DNA of 64,000 nucleotides from Flavobacteriaceae bacterium (GCA_947453885.1 CANGIF010000001.1:93278-157277), one strand, 5' to 3'. Counted from the stretch's first letter, positions 55,621 through 63,715 are shown. Made by a program: numbers and translations. Notes: generated by a model from the letters alone, not told the origin.

Positions 55621-56487
55621 ATGATACAATCTTCAGAATTAATACTAAACCCTGATGGAAGTGTTTACCATCTAAACCTTAAACCAGAGCATGTTGCAAA
55701 AGACATAATTTTTGTTGGCGACCAAAACAGAGTTGAAAAAATAACAAAGTTATTTGACACTATCGAATTTTCAACTCAAAAAAGAGAGTTCAAAACACAA
55801 ACAGGTACTTTTAAAGGAAAAAGAATTACCGTTATGTCAACAGGTATTGGTCCTGACAATATTGATATTGTGATGAACGAACTAGACGCCTTGGTTAATA
55901 TTGATTTAGAAACCAGAAAACCAAAAACAGATTTAACCTCGTTAAATATTATTAGAATTGGAACTTCTGGATCGCTTCAAGCTGATGTTCCTTGTGACAG
56001 TTTGGTTTTGAGCCAATATGGCTTAGGATTAGATAACATGCTTCGCTCCTATTTGATTGATGGTATTTCTGAAATTGAAATGGAAGACGCATTTATTGCT
56101 CAAACAAATTGGGACATGAAAAAAGGTCGTCCTTACGTAGTAAAAGGAAGCACTGCTTTAGAGAAACTGCTAGATAGTGATGCTATTTTCAAAGGATTCA
56201 CAGGTACAGCGGGAGGATTTTACGGTCCACAAGGTAGAGTTTTACGTTTAGCTATTCAAGATCCTTCACTTAACGAAAAAATGGATCAATTTGAATTCAA
56301 CGGAATCAAAATGACTAATCTTGAAATGGAAACAGGTGCTATTTATGGATTAGGAAAACTTCTTGGACATCAATGTCTGTCTATGAATGCAATTATTGCC
56401 AATAGAGCAAACGGCACGTTTAGTGAAGATCCTTATAAAGCTGTTGACGCACTTATTGAATATGTATTGGGAAAATTGGTGAAGTAA
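55621..56487 (+). CDS. Nucleoside phosphorylase (uridine-phosphorylase-like)
   Basis: A 288-residue PNP_UDP-family phosphorylase. Recognisable parts are FVGDQNRVEKITKLF, MSTGIGPDNIDIVMNEL, RIGTSGSLQADVP (phosphate-site TSG) and the C-terminal TNLEMETGAIYGLGK with the conserved Glu-Met-Glu motif. It cleaves a nucleoside with phosphate to base and ribose-1-phosphate; the base (uridine versus purine) is not clear. The VOC gene starts 9 bp later, suggesting co-transcription of a metabolic set with mixed roles. Confidence 0.86.
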   Translation: MIQSSELILNPDGSVYHLNLKPEHVAKDIIFVGDQNRVEKITKLFDTIEFSTQKREFKTQTGTFKGKRITVMSTGIGPDNIDIVMNELDALVNIDLETRKPKTDLTSLNIIRIGTSGSLQADVPCDSLVLSQYGLGLDNMLRSYLIDGISEIEMEDAFIAQTNWDMKKGRPYVVKGSTALEKLLDSDAIFKGFTGTAGGFYGPQGRVLRLAIQDPSLNEKMDQFEFNGIKMTNLEMETGAIYGLGKLLGHQCLSMNAIIANRANGTFSEDPYKAVDALIEYVLGKLVK

Positions 56488-56496
56488 ATAAAAATT

Positions 56497-56874
56497 ATGA
56501 ACTTTCGTTTTGCAAGACATACCAATAATTTAGAACAACTTACATTATTTTATACAAATGTTTTAGGTTTAAAAATACTAGGCAGTTTTGAAAATCATGA
56601 TGGATATAATGGTATTTTTATTGGTAAAGTTAATGCAGATTGGCATTTAGAATTTACTCAAACAGCAGAAACTGTTATTCATTCTAACGATGAAGATGCT
56701 ATTCTAGTGTTCTATCCAACATCAAAGCGAGAATATGAAATCATTCTTGGTAAAATTGAAAATCAAAAAATAGAAATATTGGAAGCTAAAAATCCTTATT
56801 GGAATGAAAACGGTAAACTCTTTCTAGATCCGGATGGCTACCGAATTGTACTTTCACATTTGAAAATAAAATAA
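56497..56874 (+). CDS. VOC (glyoxalase-like) domain protein
   Basis: A 125-residue vicinal-oxygen-chelate fold protein: start MNFRFARHTNNLEQLTLFYTNVLGLKILGS, later WHLEFTQ and FLDPDGYRIVLSHLK, the typical metal-site strands. Members include glyoxalase I, resistance proteins and dioxygenases, and the sequence does not say which. The stop is immediately followed by the GNAT gene (adjacent at 56874/56875). Confidence 0.82.
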   Translation: MNFRFARHTNNLEQLTLFYTNVLGLKILGSFENHDGYNGIFIGKVNADWHLEFTQTAETVIHSNDEDAILVFYPTSKREYEIILGKIENQKIEILEAKNPYWNENGKLFLDPDGYRIVLSHLKIK

Positions 56875-57405
56875 ATGAACTTTACTTTAGAAACCAAACG
56901 TTTACTACTACGACCGATTGAACTTTCTGATGCTGCAGCAATGTTTCTAATGGATAAAAATCCGTCGGTACATAACTATTTATGGCAAACTCCATCAAAA
57001 AATATTGATGAAACACTTGCAACAATTGCATACATTCACAAACAATATCAGGACAATAAAATTGGTCGATTTGCAACTATTCTAAAAGAAACAAATGAAT
57101 TTATTGGGTGGACAGGTATAAAATTCATTAATGATCATGAAGAAAATGGCGCTACAAATTTCTATGATTTTGGCTATCGATTAAATGAAAAATTTTGGAA
57201 CAAAGGGTATGCTACTGAAGCTTCGATTGCATGGTTAGCTTATGGTTTCAACCAAATGAAAATTGAGAAAATGCATGCTTATACACATTCTGAAAACGGT
57301 GCTTCTAATCGTATTTTACAAAAAATAGGTATGCAATTTATGGAAGATTATTTTGATAAAAATGGTGTATTGTGGAAATGGTGGTTAATGGAGAATCCAA
57401 ATTAA
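56875..57405 (+). CDS. GNAT-family N-acetyltransferase
   Basis: A 176-residue GNAT enzyme of the RimJ/RimL-like subgroup: start LETKRLLLRPIELSDAAAMF, central FYDFGYRLNEKFWNKGYATEAS (acetyl-CoA-binding region with R/Q-x-x-G-x-G/A variation) and end MKIEKMHAYTHSENGASNRILQKIGM. Acetyl acceptor unknown. It abuts the VOC gene and ends 44 bp before the SBP-like gene, forming a compact same-strand group. Confidence 0.87.
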   Translation: MNFTLETKRLLLRPIELSDAAAMFLMDKNPSVHNYLWQTPSKNIDETLATIAYIHKQYQDNKIGRFATILKETNEFIGWTGIKFINDHEENGATNFYDFGYRLNEKFWNKGYATEASIAWLAYGFNQMKIEKMHAYTHSENGASNRILQKIGMQFMEDYFDKNGVLWKWWLMENPN

Positions 57406-57449
57406 ACCAAATGAAATGCCTAAAAAAAGGTAGCTAAATTCTATTTAAA

Positions 57450-58301
57450 ATGAAAAATATTCGATTAGTTGGTGTTCCAGAACATTTTAATTTGCCATGG
57501 CAAATGTGTATAGCAAATAACGACTTTACTAATGCTGGAATCCAACTGAATTGGAAGGATATTCCAGAAGGAACTGGTAAAATGTGCCAAATGTTGCGAA
57601 ACAATGAAACTGATCTAGCTGTCATTTTAACAGAAGGTATTGTAAAAGATATTTTAAATGGGAATCCATCAAAATTAGTTCAAGTTTATGTAGAATCACC
57701 TTTAATTTGGGGTATTCATGTTGCAGCACATTCTAAATACACTTCAATATCGGATTTAGAAGGTAAAAAAGCAGCTATTTCTAGGTATGGCTCAGGTTCT
57801 GAATTAATGACTTATGTTCATGCAAACGAACATGGTTGGGCTAAAGAATCCATTCCATTTGAAGTGGTTCATACAATAGACGGTGCTGTAAAAGCACTAA
57901 CAAATGAAACTGCTGATTATTTTATGTGGGAACATTTTATGACAAAACCATTAGTAGATTCAGGTATATTCAGACGATTGGGCGACTGTCTTACACCATG
58001 GCCCAGTTTTGTAATAGCTGCAACTAAAGATTTTTGTGAGAATAATCCTGATGCAATTGCTACAATTCTTACGATAATTAATGCTAAAACAAGAAGTTTC
58101 AAATCAATTCCTACTATTGATACTATTTTAGCTTCAAAATTCAATCTTAAAAAGGAAGATGCTCAAAATTGGCTCTCGTTAACAAGTTGGTCGCAAAAGA
58201 CCATTTCAGAAATAGAAATTAATAATATTCAAAATAAATTAGTAGAGTACCAAATAATAACTAAAAAAGGTACTTATTCAGAACTTGTTGCAGCCCTTTA
58301 A
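57450..58301 (+). CDS. Cytosolic solute-binding-protein-like (SsuA/THI5-type)
   Basis: A 283-residue type-2 periplasmic-binding-protein fold. Segments MCQMLRNNETDLAVILTEGIVKDI, YTSISDLEGKKAAISRYGSGSELM and DYFMWEHFMTKPLVDSG match SsuA/NMT1/THI5-like domains. Unlike transporter SBPs, there is no signal peptide or lipobox, and no ABC permease or ATPase genes are adjacent. It may be a cytosolic ligand sensor or enzyme-like binding protein. This is unusual and should be kept separate from transport unless an exported form is shown. Confidence 0.8.
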   Translation: MKNIRLVGVPEHFNLPWQMCIANNDFTNAGIQLNWKDIPEGTGKMCQMLRNNETDLAVILTEGIVKDILNGNPSKLVQVYVESPLIWGIHVAAHSKYTSISDLEGKKAAISRYGSGSELMTYVHANEHGWAKESIPFEVVHTIDGAVKALTNETADYFMWEHFMTKPLVDSGIFRRLGDCLTPWPSFVIAATKDFCENNPDAIATILTIINAKTRSFKSIPTIDTILASKFNLKKEDAQNWLSLTSWSQKTISEIEINNIQNKLVEYQIITKKGTYSELVAAL

Positions 58302-58347
58302 GATGTAAAAAGTCATAAAAATTTTAGCTGCTTAATGCTGCAATAAA

Positions 58348-60636
58348 TCACTTAAAAAAATAACTCACGCTTACTAACGCCATGAATTTAGTGCCTGACG
58401 TAAAACATATTTCAGTTGTAGCATTCGATTCGCCTTGCAATCGTGTTTCAGTGGCAAATTGTGTTTCTTTCCATTTGGTATTGAAAATATTAGTGGCTCT
58501 TATCCCAATTTCATAGTTGGATTTAGTATAATTCAAAACTGCGTCTGAAACAAAATAGCCTTTTGCACGTAACGAGTAATCTTCTGTTGCAGCTCTATCT
58601 GATAAATAACGGTAACGTAAACCTCCATTCATTCCATTTTTGTTTTTATAGGTAATGCCACCTGTTGAACTCCAAACAGGAGCCAAAGGAATGTAATCTT
58701 GTCCTTTGGGGTTGTTTACATAACGTCCGTGAGCGTAATTGGAATCTATATCAATATACACTGATTTTATAGGTTCATAACGTACAGTCATGTCCAAACC
58801 TATACGCTTAGTTTGACCTGTAATTTCTACAATTCCGCCATCGCCACTATACACAAATTCTTGCTTTAAATTCATGTACCAAGTAGCAAAATGGAGCAAA
58901 AGATGGTCTGTAGGCTTAAAAATTGTTCCAAAATCAAAACCAGTTGCTGGGGGTAAAACTTCTTTTCCGTTGGTAACAATAACTGCTCTTGTATCGTTGG
59001 AATGAAATCCTTTTCCGGAAGTGAAATAGACCTGTGTTTTGTTATTGATATGGTAGTACACGCTCATTTTTGGACTGACAATAGTAGCATTTGTTTTGTA
59101 CACTCCCACCCCATTTAAAGTAGTATCTGTCGCTAATTTGTTGTTATATTGATTGAAAAACTGATCAAAACGTAAACCTAAATTCAAACTCCATTTTTCG
59201 TTAAATTTCAACGTTTCACTTGCATAGATGCCAGCGTTGCCTTCTGTTATGTCGCCTAATTTAATTGGTTTAATTACTGTAAAGCGGTTTACAGTATTTG
59301 ATAATTCAGAATTTGTTGTTAGATCTAATCTAGAGTTGAATCCTAAGTCGGAAGTTAATTTTGCAGTCCCAAAATAGGTTACATGATTGTAGTTAAAATT
59401 GTATCCAAGCAAATTTCTGTTTTCTTTTTGTCGGATTTGATCCCCATTTATAGGGTCGTTTAAAAAGAAAGTAAAATTGGTATGCAAATCAAAAGCATAA
59501 TTGGAATAAAACAATTGATTTTTTAACAAGTCGCCGTTGGATAAAGTGGTAAAAAGTTGTGTGTTAACATTTGTTCTAGATGTACTACCGCCTTCTGTTG
59601 GGTCTATTGCACCGTAAAAACCTATTAACCCCGACGATACAGCTCTATCCGGAATTTGTCCTGAAGCATTCCAAGTACTTTGTAAAGTGGAAGCGGAAAA
59701 CTGCAAGAAATTATTTTCTGAAATTTTCCCTTTGTATTTGGTAAAAAAGTTAAACCGGTAAAAGTTTTGTGGATTTTCAAAATAGCCGTCGGAATAATTG
59801 TATTCGGACGCAACATACCATGATTGTTGTTTGGCAACTTGTTTGTCGTTTAGTAAATTAAAAATTCCTACAATTCGTTTGGTGTTGAAACTACCTCCTT
59901 CTACTTTTATCAAATTATGGTCAAAGGAATTGGCTGTTTTAAAATCAACAAAACCACCTGTGTCAAAATTCCCTTTTTCGGCATAATAGGCCCCTTTTTT
60001 AAAATCGACTGTTTCTATGGTTTCTGGAATAATAAAATGAGCATCGGCATAGCCTTGACCGTGAGCATGCGAGGGCATGTTTATGGGCATTCCATCCACA
60101 TTTAAACTAATATCTGTTCCATGATCGCAATCAAAACCTCGAATAAAAATCTGTTCCGCTTTGCCCCCACCTTGGTGCTGCCCAATGAACAAACCGGGCA
60201 CAATACGCAAAACTTCTTGCGAATTAGCCACCCCACGCATTTTAATATCTAATGTGCTAATTTGTTTGTACTGATTGGAAATTGTCCCTGAGTTTATTAC
60301 CACAGCATTTAAAGTAGTGGATGGAGCAGCAACAATTGTTAGAGTAGCATTGTTTTTAAAACGAGCAAAAGGAATTTCTAGGGTTTCATATCCAATACCG
60401 GAAAGTAACAGTGCTGTTATTGAAGCCGTGTTGGTTATAAAATGAAATTGACCGTTTTCATTGGTAATGGTAGTGCTGTTTTCTGGCAACAACGTAACCG
60501 TTATACCTTCTACGGGCAATTTATAAGTGTTGCTAATTACCTTGGCACTTAGGGTTTGATTTTGTGACAACACAAAAGTGGTACAATTACAAGCTAACAG
60601 CACTAAAACCAATCTCAATTTTATAGGTGATAGCAT
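58348..60636 (-). CDS. TonB-dependent outer-membrane receptor
   Basis: A 762-residue TonB-dependent receptor. A signal peptide (through about residue 24) is followed by a CarboxypepD-regulatory-like domain (about 27-110; LSAKVISNTYKLPVEGITVTL), a plug with GTISNQYKQISTLDIK and IFIRGFDCDHGTDISLNVDG, and a 22-strand-like barrel ending MALVSVSYFFK. It is not accompanied by a SusD gene, so glycan uptake is not indicated; a metallophore or small-molecule ligand is possible. No B12 or other riboswitch was seen upstream. Confidence 0.88.
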   Translation of the reverse strand: MLSPIKLRLVLVLLACNCTTFVLSQNQTLSAKVISNTYKLPVEGITVTLLPENSTTITNENGQFHFITNTASITALLLSGIGYETLEIPFARFKNNATLTIVAAPSTTLNAVVINSGTISNQYKQISTLDIKMRGVANSQEVLRIVPGLFIGQHQGGGKAEQIFIRGFDCDHGTDISLNVDGMPINMPSHAHGQGYADAHFIIPETIETVDFKKGAYYAEKGNFDTGGFVDFKTANSFDHNLIKVEGGSFNTKRIVGIFNLLNDKQVAKQQSWYVASEYNYSDGYFENPQNFYRFNFFTKYKGKISENNFLQFSASTLQSTWNASGQIPDRAVSSGLIGFYGAIDPTEGGSTSRTNVNTQLFTTLSNGDLLKNQLFYSNYAFDLHTNFTFFLNDPINGDQIRQKENRNLLGYNFNYNHVTYFGTAKLTSDLGFNSRLDLTTNSELSNTVNRFTVIKPIKLGDITEGNAGIYASETLKFNEKWSLNLGLRFDQFFNQYNNKLATDTTLNGVGVYKTNATIVSPKMSVYYHINNKTQVYFTSGKGFHSNDTRAVIVTNGKEVLPPATGFDFGTIFKPTDHLLLHFATWYMNLKQEFVYSGDGGIVEITGQTKRIGLDMTVRYEPIKSVYIDIDSNYAHGRYVNNPKGQDYIPLAPVWSSTGGITYKNKNGMNGGLRYRYLSDRAATEDYSLRAKGYFVSDAVLNYTKSNYEIGIRATNIFNTKWKETQFATETRLQGESNATTEICFTSGTKFMALVSVSYFFK

Positions 60637-60947
60637 AAAAAATCATCATTACTGCAAAAGTAAATGAAAAACGATGGTGGTATTCTTAATTTTCAATTAA
60701 GTATAAGTGCATATAACTTTATTTCTAATTGCACTTTTATTCCACATTTGATACATATAACTAACAAACATTCTCCAATCCACCAAAAAAGTAAATGTCT
60801 GACAATCATTTGCTCTACTCCATCCCTCAAATATTTAATAAACGCCTCACAAAAATAAATTTTCCAAAAAAAGTTTATTTCAAGTGGTAGTAGAGCTTAC
60901 TATATTTAAAATATAGGTCAAGAAAATTATAATATTTGGAGTTGGGT
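60637..60947. other. Intergenic region upstream of the TonB receptor gene
   Basis: 311 bp with no gene of convincing composition. It contains one copy of a 20-bp direct repeat (60815-60834; second copy at 61941-61960) and must hold the receptor promoter. A plus-strand frame (60664-60858) has a low-complexity, non-native look and is not called. Confidence 0.5.
60815..60834 (+). repeat. 20-bp direct repeat, copy 1
   Basis: Perfect match of CTACTCCATCCCTCAAATAT to 61941-61960, in both cases in non-coding DNA next to TonB-related genes. Confidence 0.85.
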
Positions 60948-61655
60948 TTAATTTCCTTTTAAAGCAATTGGGATTCCAAATTCACACCTAACATTCTTGT
61001 TGTTTTTTTTTGCAGGAATCCATTTTTTTGTTGATTGAAGAATTCTAACAGCTTCATCCCCTGTTCCAAAACCCAAATCTTTATAAATTCTAAATTCCGA
61101 AATACTTCCGTCAGTTTCAACAACAAAACTTATTAATACTTTTCCTCCTTTAAAATCTTTTGAAGTAGGTACATTGAAATTTTCTAAAATATTTTTTAAC
61201 AAATTAGCAAATCCACCTTCATAATTTGGTGCTACATCAACTTCTTTAACATCAAAAACATATCCTTTCAAAGATATAGGTAATTGATAAACACATCTTA
61301 CTTTTCTGCCATTTTGCTCTCCGGGTTGCCATTTTTTACATCCATTTAAAACTCTATATGTTTCTTCAGCTGTATTGAAACCTAAATCTTTTAAAATTTT
61401 AATATCAACAACACTTCCGTCTTTTTCAATAACAAACTGAGCATAAATTTTTCCGCCTTCAAAATTTTTTGAAGTTGGTGAATTAAAATTTGAAGCAATA
61501 TACTCGTAAAAAGCTTTTATTCCACCTGGATATTCAGGCTTCACTTCTATCCCTCCAGTACTATAAGTAATATTTTCTTCCGCTGTTTTCGCCTCTTGAG
61601 CATCGCTAATGTGAAAACTAATTATTGTTAAAACTATAAAAAATATTTTTTTCAT
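60948..61655 (-). CDS. Exported tandem TonB_C-domain protein
   Basis: A 235-residue protein with a signal peptide (MKKIFFIVLTIISFHISDA) and two homologous copies (about residues 37-130 and 135-233) of a TonB C-terminal fold. Each copy has EGG or PGG, then N-(F)-x-x-PTSK-x-F-x-GGK, a V-(I/V)-(E)-x-DG-S, LGF-T/G and a KKW-P segment. There is no membrane anchor other than the signal peptide and no Pro/Lys-rich spacer, so it is not a standard inner-membrane TonB. It is more likely a secreted or periplasmic double TonB_C-like protein. Confidence 0.8.
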   Translation of the reverse strand: MKKIFFIVLTIISFHISDAQEAKTAEENITYSTGGIEVKPEYPGGIKAFYEYIASNFNSPTSKNFEGGKIYAQFVIEKDGSVVDIKILKDLGFNTAEETYRVLNGCKKWQPGEQNGRKVRCVYQLPISLKGYVFDVKEVDVAPNYEGGFANLLKNILENFNVPTSKDFKGGKVLISFVVETDGSISEFRIYKDLGFGTGDEAVRILQSTKKWIPAKKNNKNVRCEFGIPIALKGN

Positions 61656-61940
61656 TTCCTTTTTTTGTAAAAATAAAAAATCCCAAACAATAATTATTAT
61701 TTGAGATATAAAATTTAATTTATTTAAAAATATATAATAATTATTTCATACGCCATTTTGTTTTCATTTTAGTATAATGCATTACAAATAATTTTGACAT
61801 TTTCTTCTATTTTTATTATTTTTCAACATTTTGCCGTTTCAAAAAGTAAGATTTTGGTGAACCCAAAACGTCCCTTTAAACACCAAAAACACAAAACAAA
61901 CTTTAAACAACCATTTTAACTAAATTCACAAACATTTTCC

Positions 61941-61960
61941 CTACTCCATCCCTCAAATAT
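61941..61960 (+). repeat. 20-bp direct repeat, copy 2
   Basis: Second copy of the repeat at 60815-60834, 1.1 kb away and on the same strand. Confidence 0.85.
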
Positions 61961-62093
61961 ATAAAATACTCTTAATAGATCTAAATTCCCTAAAAATTCA
62001 AATACAGACAGTGACTTGCCAAAGCATTGGAGGTGCAAACACTTTGATTTGTTTTTAATTTAAAGTGGGAAAAGGTTATTTAGTTAAAAGAGG

Positions 62094-62151
62094 AACAACT
62101 CGGTTTGCATTGTTCGTGCTACGCACGCAACGAAACTCTAGCTGTTAGCAG
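62094..62151. repeat. Hairpin-forming 44-bp repeat, copy 1
   Basis: 62108-62151 matches 63180-63223 with one mismatch. Together with bases from 62094 it can fold into an imperfect hairpin (an AACA(A/G)CT left arm against a GTT-rich right arm and a CGTGC/GCACG inner stem). It directly abuts the 3' end of the 62158 gene. Confidence 0.8.
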
Positions 62152-62153
62152 AA
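62143..62153. repeat. Left inverted repeat of cassette-like unit 1
   Basis: TGTTAGCAGAA, exact reverse complement of 62906-62916, flanks the T9SS-protein gene on its 3' side. Confidence 0.8.
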
Positions 62154-62157
62154 GAAT

Positions 62158-62862
62158 TTATTTTTTAATTAACTTTTTTATAACAGTTTCATTTTCGGTT
62201 TTCACTTTTACAAAATAAATTCCACTGGACAAATCTTTTGTTTCAATTCTCGTGTTACTTGAAGTTAATTTTTCAGATTTACAAATTAATCCAATTTCAT
62301 TATAGACTTCAATTCTTGAATCACTTGAAAATTCATTAATTAGTTGAATCTCTACATATTCTTGTGATGGATTAGGATAAATACTAAAATCTAATTTTTT
62401 AAAACTTTCATTTGATAACATTACACTAGAATATATGGCTTGTTTGTTGAATGCTGAATTAATAATTAATGTTTTTACACCTTGAAATTCAGATATTGAA
62501 TAGGTGAAATAACTAATCGTTGATGGATTTCCATTAATGTTGTTTAGAAATGGAAAATAGTTGTTATTTTCGTAAGCATCGGCACTTGTGTTATAACACA
62601 TACATAAACAATATTGAAAATTTGTCGCAGAAAAGTTTGTTGTATTATTTTCAAAAGTAATTGTAGCATTTAAATCAAGACAAGCATGTGCGTTAATTGT
62701 TTGTGTGTCAAAATTAATTCCCATATTTGAAGTTGGTGGAATATTATTTACTCCATTTTCAATAATATTTGTTAGATACCAATAATTATCAAAAATGCGA
62801 GAATCTTGTGAATAAGAAAAATTCGAAATTATAAACAGAATTAAAAAATATTTTTTTTTCAT
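62158..62862 (-). CDS. Secreted protein with T9SS type A sorting domain
   Basis: A 234-residue protein: signal peptide (MKKKYFLILFIISNFSYSQ), a middle part without a family match and with clustered cysteines (YCLCMCYN), and a C-terminal type IX secretion sorting domain of about 80 residues (LDFSIYPNPSQEYVEIQL...KDLSSGIYFVKVKTENETVIKKLIKK). It is an outer-surface or secreted protein. It is bounded by an 11-bp perfect inverted repeat at 62143-62153 and 62906-62916 that marks a cassette-like unit. Confidence 0.82.
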   Translation of the reverse strand: MKKKYFLILFIISNFSYSQDSRIFDNYWYLTNIIENGVNNIPPTSNMGINFDTQTINAHACLDLNATITFENNTTNFSATNFQYCLCMCYNTSADAYENNNYFPFLNNINGNPSTISYFTYSISEFQGVKTLIINSAFNKQAIYSSVMLSNESFKKLDFSIYPNPSQEYVEIQLINEFSSDSRIEVYNEIGLICKSEKLTSSNTRIETKDLSSGIYFVKVKTENETVIKKLIKK

Positions 62863-62905
62863 ATTGACTTTATTTATTTCTATGTTATTTGCGATTTTGT
62901 AATTT

Positions 62906-62916
62906 TTCTGCTAACA
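62906..62916. repeat. Right inverted repeat of cassette-like unit 1
   Basis: TTCTGCTAACA, partner of 62143-62153, located upstream of the gene's start. Confidence 0.8.
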
Positions 62917-63054
62917 TCAGTTCGCCTAAAAATCGAAATTTCTTTACCAACCAATTTTCGTAAATTCAAATATACTACTTTTTAGTAATGATTAATTGAT
63001 AAATTAAAAATTGTAGTATTAGTTTAATTGAAAAGGAATGCTTTTGAACACTCC

Positions 63055-63081
63055 AAAAAAAAAGAGGACACAAATCCTCTT
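63055..63081 (-). terminator. Rho-independent terminator on the minus strand
   Basis: On the minus strand the AAGAGGA/TCCTCTT stem with a 6-nt loop runs into nine U's (63055-63063). It follows the coding-like remnant that ends at 63100. Confidence 0.7.
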
Positions 63082-63099
63082 ACTATTCTTTCTAAAATC

Positions 63100-63171
63100 T
63101 TAACGATAACTCCATAGTGTTGACGGCACATAATCGGTGTAGCCTTCCTTGCGCCCTTCGAAAGGTTCAAC
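63100..63171 (-). pseudogene. Coding-like 3' remnant of an unidentified gene
   Basis: Minus strand frame encoding a short tail (VEPFEGRKEGYTDYVPSTL... ending SYR) that stops at 63100-63102, 19 bp before a terminator. The tail looks unlike surrounding AT-rich DNA and may be the end of an older gene truncated by arrival of the hairpin unit. The upstream part is lost or beyond recognition; the frame continues through the hairpin by chance. Confidence 0.4.
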
Positions 63172-63223
63172 AGGAGTTTCATTGTTCGTGCTACGCACGC
63201 AACGAAACTCTAGCTGTTGGCAG
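63168..63223. repeat. Hairpin-forming 44-bp repeat, copy 2
   Basis: 63180-63223 matches 62108-62151 with one mismatch. Here the hairpin is clearest: 63168-63219 folds with CAACAG paired to CTGTTG, GAGTTTC to GAAACTC and CGTGC to GCACG, with small bulges. It abuts the 3' side of the 63230 gene. Confidence 0.85.
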
Positions 63224-63225
63224 CA
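63216..63225. repeat. Left inverted repeat of cassette-like unit 2
   Basis: GTTGGCAGCA, exact reverse complement of 63750-63759, flanking the lipoprotein gene on its 3' side. It differs from unit 1 only in the core base (GTTGGC versus GTTAGC). Confidence 0.8.
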
Positions 63226-63229
63226 GGTT

Positions 63230-63715
63230 TTATTTTTTCGTAAATAAAAATCTTTCTCCAGAATCTGGATCACCAATAAATGTCCAAATAATTATTTTAT
63301 TGTCTTGTAAATATAAATCGTAAGAAGTTGACATTCCATTTTCATACAAGTTACTTTTGTTAAAACTCATATTTAAAACCCAGTTTTCTTCTTTAAAATC
63401 TTTTTTGATTTCCCAACTTCCGTTTGTATTAACATATTTTTCTTTTGTTTGGTCAAATACGTTTATAAAATTCGGTAAATTATATATTTCAAATGTTCCA
63501 TCGCTTTTTAGCTTTAACTCAATTTTCTTCTTTTCATAACCTTTCTCTTTAATTAAATCGTAGCTAAATTTATCTACTTCCCAAATTCCAATCATTTCCG
63601 ATTGAGTTGGTTTTTTGGTCAAATTATTCATTGTAATTCCGTTTACTGGACTTACATTAAAATATCTGCAACTTGTCAAAGTAAAAAATATAATTAGTAA
63701 AGTAATTTTTTTCAT
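63230..63715 (-). CDS. Hypothetical lipoprotein, lipocalin-like
   Basis: A 161-residue protein with a lipoprotein signal (MKKITLLIIFFTLTSC, Cys16). The mature part has beta-strand features of small lipocalin-like proteins (MIGIWEVDKFSYDL, LKLKSDGTFEIYNLP, NGSWEIKK, YDLYLQDNKIIIWTF). Similar folds are widespread in Bacteroidota surface lipoproteins and function is unknown. It is flanked by the inverted pair 63216-63225 and 63750-63759 with a 44-bp hairpin repeat at the 3' end. Confidence 0.78.
   Translation of the reverse strand: MKKITLLIIFFTLTSCRYFNVSPVNGITMNNLTKKPTQSEMIGIWEVDKFSYDLIKEKGYEKKKIELKLKSDGTFEIYNLPNFINVFDQTKEKYVNTNGSWEIKKDFKEENWVLNMSFNKSNLYENGMSTSYDLYLQDNKIIIWTFIGDPDSGERFLFTKK

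Larger units (their letters stand above)
61656..62157. other. Non-coding region with repeat elements
   Basis: 502 bp without a gene. It has the second 20-bp repeat copy and, from about 62094, a hairpin-forming element whose right end is a 44-bp repeat shared with 63180-63223. Otherwise AT-rich with no open frame of note. Confidence 0.6.
62863..63229. other. Spacer between two cassette-like units
   Basis: 367 bp with no intact gene. It contains the inverted repeat at 62906-62916, a minus-strand terminator (63055-63081), a coding-like 3' remnant (63100-63171) and the second hairpin repeat (63168-63223). Confidence 0.7.

Noticed and set aside
60664..60858. A 64-residue plus-strand frame upstream of the TonB receptor gene.
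   Set aside because: Its composition is unlike real proteins here, and it overlaps the 20-bp repeat. No start context supports it.
62091..63224. Hairpin repeats read as integron attC sites.
   Set aside because: They form imperfect hairpins, but the boundary sequences do not match RYYYAAC/GTTRRRY consistently, and no integrase gene is in the window. Kept as cassette-like only.
63117..63323. A 68-residue plus-strand frame over the second hairpin.
   Set aside because: It crosses the palindromic repeat and the 3' end of the lipoprotein gene on the opposite strand, so it is a by-product of the repeat.
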